From an uncultured Gammaproteobacteria bacterium (GTDB taxonomy: Bacteria > Pseudomonadota > Gammaproteobacteria > Eutrophobiales > Eutrophobiaceae): DNA of 64,000 bases. Positions 60,280-64,000 of this stretch are shown here, one piece after another. The position numbers and the translations under genes were made by a program. The notes under the pieces were generated by a model. It saw nothing but the letters and a program-made list of their open reading frames with translations. It was not told the DNA's origin and searched no databases. Positions within the stretch are counted from its first letter, which is position 1. Every line of letters starts with the position of its first letter. The stretch is taken from positions 1,054,001 to 1,118,000 of the forward strand of contig OY282354.1 in NCBI GenBank assembly GCA_958295485.1. The letters are read 5' to 3'.

Positions 60280-61776
60280 ATGAATTTCAGACTTCCCGAC
60301 AGCAAAGAACTGGCGCGATTAGCGAATGAATTGAATATAGCGATGGACGAGAGCAAGGCTCAAAAACTGCTTGAATATATGCAGCCCCTTGCCAGCGGCT
60401 ATGAATTTATTGATGGGTGTGAAGATGAATTGCCGGTATCAGCGTACCCGGGGCGGGATTACCGGTATCCAGAGGCGGATGAAAACAGGTTCGGCGCCTG
60501 GCTGGTCAAATGCAACATCAAGGGCGCCGATTCAGGTCCCTTGCTCGGAAAGAAGGTAGCGGTAAAGGATAATATCTTTGTGGCGGAGCTGCCCCTCACG
60601 GATGGGTCGAACGCGCTGGCTGATTTTGTCGCTGACTTCGATGCGGTGGTCGTGGATAGACTGCTCGGCGCCGGCGCTGACATTACAGGAAAATCCGTAT
60701 GTGAATATATGTGCCTGTCGGGCGGCAGCGCGACTTCGTCAGGCGGCATCGTGCAAAACCCCAGGCGGCCGGGTTATTCCACCGGCGGTTCTTCCTCAGG
60801 CAGCGCGGCCCTGGTTGCCGCCGGTGAAGTCGATATGGCCCTGGGCACCGATCAAGGCGGTTCCGTGCGTATCCCGGCCAGCTGGACTGGCGTTGCAGGA
60901 ATGAAAGCAACCTGCGGCATCGTTCCATTCACCGGCGGCGTGCCTATGGAGACCTCCATAGATTACATAGGCCCCCTGACGAATACCGTTGCCGATAATG
61001 CCTTGTGCCTGGAGGTCCTGGCCGATGATGGAAAAAGTGACGGGCGAAATTATACCCAGGCTTTGGGCCAAACGATAAGGGGGCTGAAAATCGCCGTTGT
61101 GAAGGAAGGTTTCGGTTGGCCGTCTTCGGATAGCGCCGTCGATGAATGTGTCAAGTCGGCGGCTTCGCGCTTTGAGTCTTTGGGGGCGGCAGTGAAGGAA
61201 ATATCAATACCCGGGCATTTATCCGGCCCGGGTATATGGGGGGCTGTTGTAACGGACGGGTTTTGGCAAACATTGAAACTCAATGGGTTGGGGTATAACT
61301 ATGAGGGTATTTATTCACCCGCGCTGCACGAAATGATGCGGGATTGGACGACCCGGACCAGTGATGCGCCGATTAACGCGGAATTACTCTGGTTGTTGGG
61401 CAAGCACCTGGAAAGCTATCGCGGTCGTTACTATGCCAAAGCGAAGAACCTGGTGCGGAGACTACGGGCCGGCTACGATAAACCCCTGCAGGAATTTGAC
61501 CTGTTGCTGATGCCCACTACGGTTACCACGGCCACTGAAAACCCGGCGTCAGGGCCACAGGCTGGTTATGATGAAATAATGTACACTGCTTTCGGCAATA
61601 CCCTGAACACCTGCCAGTTTAATGTCACCGGACATCCGGCTGTTTCAATCCCCTGCGGCCTGAAAGACGAATTGCCGGTGGGTCTCATGTTGGTTGGCAG
61701 ACACTTCGAGGAAAAAACTATTTACCGGGCAGCCCACGCCTTTGAACAGTCGGTGGACTGGCAAACCCTCTCCTGA
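60280..61776 (+). CDS. Amidase (amidase-signature family)
   Basis: This 498-residue enzyme has the Ser-cisSer-Lys triad: Lys in GKKVAVKDNIFV (about residue 93), GGSSSGSAALVAAGEVDMALGTDQGGSVRIPASWTG with cis-Ser near 170 and the nucleophile Ser near 195. The C-terminus TGHPAVSIPCGLKDELPVGLMLVGRHFEEKTIYRAAHAFEQ is typical. The ATG at 60280 is chosen; the open frame to 59935 overlaps hyuA and is spurious. It hydrolyses an amide, possibly a product of the hydantoinase-type route. It is transcribed away from hyuA, possibly from a shared divergent promoter. Confidence 0.92.
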   Translation: MNFRLPDSKELARLANELNIAMDESKAQKLLEYMQPLASGYEFIDGCEDELPVSAYPGRDYRYPEADENRFGAWLVKCNIKGADSGPLLGKKVAVKDNIFVAELPLTDGSNALADFVADFDAVVVDRLLGAGADITGKSVCEYMCLSGGSATSSGGIVQNPRRPGYSTGGSSSGSAALVAAGEVDMALGTDQGGSVRIPASWTGVAGMKATCGIVPFTGGVPMETSIDYIGPLTNTVADNALCLEVLADDGKSDGRNYTQALGQTIRGLKIAVVKEGFGWPSSDSAVDECVKSAASRFESLGAAVKEISIPGHLSGPGIWGAVVTDGFWQTLKLNGLGYNYEGIYSPALHEMMRDWTTRTSDAPINAELLWLLGKHLESYRGRYYAKAKNLVRRLRAGYDKPLQEFDLLLMPTTVTTATENPASGPQAGYDEIMYTAFGNTLNTCQFNVTGHPAVSIPCGLKDELPVGLMLVGRHFEEKTIYRAAHAFEQSVDWQTLS

Positions 61777-61798
61777 TCCATGAAGCGGAGACGAACTG

Positions 61799-61966
61799 AT
61801 GAACAACGCATCATTGGATTATGTCTACTGGCAAGATGAAGAAATGTGGTTGGGATATCTTGATGAATATCCTGATTACATGACCCAAGGGGAAACGATA
61901 GATGAATTGAAGGAAAATTTGACTGGGATCTATAAGGAACTCACCAGTGGTCATATCCGGTCGTGA
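61799..61966 (+). CDS. HicB-like antitoxin, short orphan
   Basis: This 55-codon ORF begins 22 bp after the amidase and reads MNNASLDYVYWQDEEMWLGY, LDEYPDYMTQGETIDELKEN and LTGIYKELTSGHIRS. The sequence YIYWQDxxMWLGYLxEYPDYxTQGETxxELxENLxxLYxxLTSG is characteristic of short HicB-type proteins that usually run about 70 residues and end with a DNA-binding-like VRKVAEL tail, followed by hicA. Here it stops right after the SGHIRS segment and no hicA frame follows (the minus-strand racemase gene ends at 61981). It is an orphan, truncated antitoxin. Confidence 0.7.
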   Translation: MNNASLDYVYWQDEEMWLGYLDEYPDYMTQGETIDELKENLTGIYKELTSGHIRS

Positions 61967-61980
61967 GACATCATGTTCGC

Positions 61981-62724
61981 TCAGGTGGGCGGAAACAGCT
62001 GGTCATCCTGGATAGTCTCAGGGGCCGGGAATGCGTGTTTTGAGTGTGTCAGGCCCAGCTCCAGGAATATCTCGCACAATTTATAGGCGATAACGCCGGG
62101 GTTGATTACGGGCACAGGCAGGTTCTCCCTTAAAAACTTGTGAGACTGGTGCATGGTGGTTGAACCCAGCACAATGACGTCAGCGCCGTCTTCTTCGATT
62201 GCTTTCAAACCCTGCGTTTTTAATTTATCAAATACCACTTCTTCCTTGCCGGCCAGCAATTCCTGCACGTCCGGACGGGTATCGATGTGCCTGATTGAGG
62301 CGACTTTATCTTCCAGGCCGTATTCTTTCAGGGTCTTGCCGTATAAAGGCACCCAGGGTTGCCACATCGTCAGGATCGAGAATTTACGTCCCAGGGTTGA
62401 GGCGATGTGAAATGAGGATTGTCCGGGACCAATAACCGGGATATTCAACCTGGAACGCAAGGCGTAAAGGCCTGAATCGCTTACCGTGTTGATGCAGACT
62501 GCGGCGCAACCTTCCTCCTCTGCCCTGAGCCCGGCGTCAATCACGATGGTATCCATGATATAGGCATCGTAATAACTGTTGGCCAGCGACATCAGTTTTT
62601 TCGAGCCGACAAACTCCACGTCGAATTCCGGACGGATATATTCCGCCGGAATCTGGCTTTCAATCAACTCCCTGGTATGCTCACTCATCGGTACCGGGAA
62701 AATGACTTTGATTTTTTTACCCAT
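61981..62724 (-). CDS. Asp/Glu racemase-family protein (hydantoin racemase / maleate isomerase-like)
   Basis: This 247-residue protein has the two-domain Asp/Glu racemase layout: a first catalytic block GCAAVCINTVSDSGLYALRSRLNIPVIGPG with Cys, and a second block DVIVLGSTTMHQSHKFLRENLPVPVINPGVIAYKL where the usual Cys (GCT/GCA) is Ser. Two-Cys members racemise hydantoins or Asp/Glu; members with one Cys can be isomerases or decarboxylases. The ATG at 62724 has AAGGAG upstream; the long frame to 63342 is antisense to the thiolase and rejected. Its position near the hydantoinase-type genes suggests hydantoin racemase, but the Ser change makes this uncertain. Confidence 0.82.
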   Translation of the reverse strand: MGKKIKVIFPVPMSEHTRELIESQIPAEYIRPEFDVEFVGSKKLMSLANSYYDAYIMDTIVIDAGLRAEEEGCAAVCINTVSDSGLYALRSRLNIPVIGPGQSSFHIASTLGRKFSILTMWQPWVPLYGKTLKEYGLEDKVASIRHIDTRPDVQELLAGKEEVVFDKLKTQGLKAIEEDGADVIVLGSTTMHQSHKFLRENLPVPVINPGVIAYKLCEIFLELGLTHSKHAFPAPETIQDDQLFPPT

Positions 62725-62743
62725 GATCTGATCTCCTTGGAGC

Positions 62744-62769
62744 TTGACAAGACCATAATACTCTATAAT
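62744..62769 (+). promoter_or_regulatory. Promoter of the thiolase gene, possibly leaderless
   Basis: TTGACA (62744-62749) and a perfect TATAAT (62764-62769) lie 14 bp apart, shorter than the optimum. The ATG at 62776 is 6 nt after the -10, so the transcript would begin at or next to the start codon. No Shine-Dalgarno sequence precedes either possible ATG (62776, 62782). Confidence 0.5.
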
Positions 62770-62775
62770 TATCCG

Positions 62776-63984
62776 ATGGTCATGGGAGAAACCTACATCC
62801 CCTACGGTGGTTACTGGACTACCCCGTTCGTCAAATGGCAGGGCAGTCTTGCGCACCTGCACAGCGTCGAATTTGCCGCCCGCGTGACCAAGCGGGTATT
62901 GGCGGATAAGCGCCTGGATGCAAGACAGTTCGATTATGGCGTGTTGGGGATGACGATACCGCAAAAGAGTTGTTTTTACGGCTTGCCCTGGTTGATGGGC
63001 ATGGCCGGCGCTGAGCATATCGGTGGGCCTGTCATAAGCCAGGCCTGCGCCACCAGCGCCCGCGTCATGGCAACCGCTTCCCGGGAGATTCAAGCCGGCC
63101 AGGCGGAATGCGTGTTGACCGTAACGACGGATCGCCTCTCGAACGGTCCCCACATCTATTATCCAAACCCGGTCGGGCCGGGTGGTACGGGTATCACCGA
63201 AGACTGGGTGATGAGTAATTTCAACCAGGACCCCTATGTGAAATGCGACATGACGACTACCGCGGAGAACTGCGCAAAAAAGTGGAGCGTTTCGACTGCT
63301 GAACAGCATGAAATCGTTTTGCGTCGTTATGAACAATATCAACAGGCGCTGGAAAAGAAAGAGGGTGGGTCATTTCAACAAAAATACATGTTGCTGCCTT
63401 TTGATGTGCCGGATCAAAGATATAGGAAAACGCTGAAAACCCTTGAGGGAGATGAGGGCATTGCCGTAACCAGCGCCGGGAAAATGGCCGGGTTGAAACC
63501 GGTTCAGGAAAACGGCACGATTACTTTTGCCGGCCAGACCCACCCGGCCGATGGCAATGCGGGCATGATCATCGCGACCGAGCCTAAGGCCCGTGAACTG
63601 GGTAGTGACCCGCACGTTACGATCAGGATAGTGGCATACGGACAGGCAAGGGAAAAGCCGGCGTATATGCCGGCGGCGCCAATTCCGGCGAGCCGGCGCG
63701 CATTGGCCGCGGCGGGCATTTCGATAAAGGAAGTGAAGGCCATCAAGTCCCATAATCCATTTATCGTCAACGACATCATTTTCGCAAAAGAGATGGGCGT
63801 CGATGTCATGGAGATGAACAACTACGGCTGTTCCCTGATCTGGGGTCATCCGCAAGGCCCCACGGGTATGCGCGCGGTTATCGAACTGATCGAAGAACTC
63901 GCGCTTAAAGGCGGCGGTTATGGTTTGTTTCATGGTTGCGCTGCCGGTGATACCGCCATGGCGGTAGTAATACACGTTTCCTGA
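62776..63984 (+). CDS. Thiolase-family acyl-CoA acyltransferase
   Basis: This protein of about 402 residues has the thiolase nucleophile region GGPVISQACATSARVMATASREIQAG (Cys about residue 95) and the C-terminal catalytic blocks IKSHNPFIVNDIIFAKEMG and GHPQGPTGMRAVIELIEELALKGGGYGLFHGCAAGDTAMAVVIHV (His, and GCAAGD Cys). It should catalyse CoA-dependent cleavage of a 3-oxoacyl-CoA or the reverse condensation. ATG 62776 (or 62782) is chosen; the longer ORF from 62677 overlaps the divergent racemase start. If the HyuAB-Zn complex is a ketone carboxylase, thiolytic cleavage of the resulting 3-oxoacid (as CoA ester) would be a logical next step. Confidence 0.9.
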   Translation: MVMGETYIPYGGYWTTPFVKWQGSLAHLHSVEFAARVTKRVLADKRLDARQFDYGVLGMTIPQKSCFYGLPWLMGMAGAEHIGGPVISQACATSARVMATASREIQAGQAECVLTVTTDRLSNGPHIYYPNPVGPGGTGITEDWVMSNFNQDPYVKCDMTTTAENCAKKWSVSTAEQHEIVLRRYEQYQQALEKKEGGSFQQKYMLLPFDVPDQRYRKTLKTLEGDEGIAVTSAGKMAGLKPVQENGTITFAGQTHPADGNAGMIIATEPKARELGSDPHVTIRIVAYGQAREKPAYMPAAPIPASRRALAAAGISIKEVKAIKSHNPFIVNDIIFAKEMGVDVMEMNNYGCSLIWGHPQGPTGMRAVIELIEELALKGGGYGLFHGCAAGDTAMAVVIHVS

Positions 63985-64000
63985 CAAATGTACGATGCAG

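Noticed and set aside
62725-63342. N-terminal extension of the racemase gene to 63342
   Set aside because: It is antisense to the thiolase catalytic region; the internal ATG at 62724 has an AAGGAG site and matches the family start.

Overview
The window looks like a chromosomal accessory region of a Gram-negative proteobacterium. A gammaproteobacterium is most likely, because icd is followed directly by aceK and there are a TonB-dependent receptor and DUF1302/DUF1329 envelope proteins. There are no rRNA or tRNA genes, no CRISPR array and no intact transposase. Most genes belong to catabolic islands.

Layout. (1) 1-9.7 kb: a partial Asp/Asn hydroxylase, an orphan higA antitoxin beside the last codons of a deleted higB, two TPR-sulfotransferases, a TonB-dependent receptor and a gamma-butyrobetaine-hydroxylase-like dioxygenase. 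(2) 9.9-11.2 kb: a heptad-repeat membrane coiled coil and an FCD-type GntR regulator. (3) 11.4-21.4 kb: a glutathione transferase, a HbpS/GlcG protein and the lower meta-cleavage pathway (semialdehyde dehydrogenase, hydratase, acylating acetaldehyde dehydrogenase, aldolase, decarboxylase), followed by a YCF48-like lipoprotein and an RND/MMPL exporter. (4) 21.5-39.7 kb: DUF1302 and DUF1329 proteins, an HCCA-isomerase-like protein, a cytosolic reductive-dehalogenase-like protein, two near-identical HpaB/TftD-type monooxygenases, a second DUF1329 protein, three tandem intradiol dioxygenases, a family III CoA-transferase, a mesaconyl-CoA-hydratase-like protein and a methylsuccinyl-CoA-dehydrogenase-like flavoprotein. 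(5) 39.8-50.6 kb: a Rieske oxygenase, a DUF4143 ATPase, and a four-copy tandem array of NCS2 permeases fused to a GHKL-like domain, interleaved with one intact and three decayed ferredoxin genes. (6) 50.6-54.8 kb: icd-aceK-apbE. (7) 55.2-64 kb: an isochorismatase-fold amidase, a hydantoinase/acetone-carboxylase-like complex, an amidase, a truncated HicB-like gene, an Asp/Glu racemase-family protein and a thiolase.

How it may work together (inference). A palindrome, ATATCGATAT, occurs upstream of three catabolic transcription units: the GST/GntR divergent region, the DUF1302 operon and the Rieske oxygenase. In each place a second CG-centred site lies exactly 19 bp away. This suggests one regulator, plausibly the local FCD-GntR protein, controls the island. 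The enzymes fit degradation of a phenolic or (halo/methoxy/methyl) aromatic. Rieske and HpaB/TftD-type oxygenases would prepare the ring, the GST and RdhA-like proteins could remove halogen or other groups, and the intradiol enzymes would cleave it. The CoA-transferase/dehydrogenase/hydratase trio looks suited to a methylsuccinyl-CoA end product. The meta lower pathway would serve a second branch whose extradiol enzyme lies outside the window.

The most striking feature is repeated local gene amplification. The hpaB-DUF1329-dioxygenase cassette has been duplicated and trimmed through short microhomologies, leaving readable gene fragments at each junction. The ferredoxin-permease unit has been amplified to four copies while three ferredoxin copies decayed and a substrate-site residue of the permeases changed from Glu to Lys/Arg.
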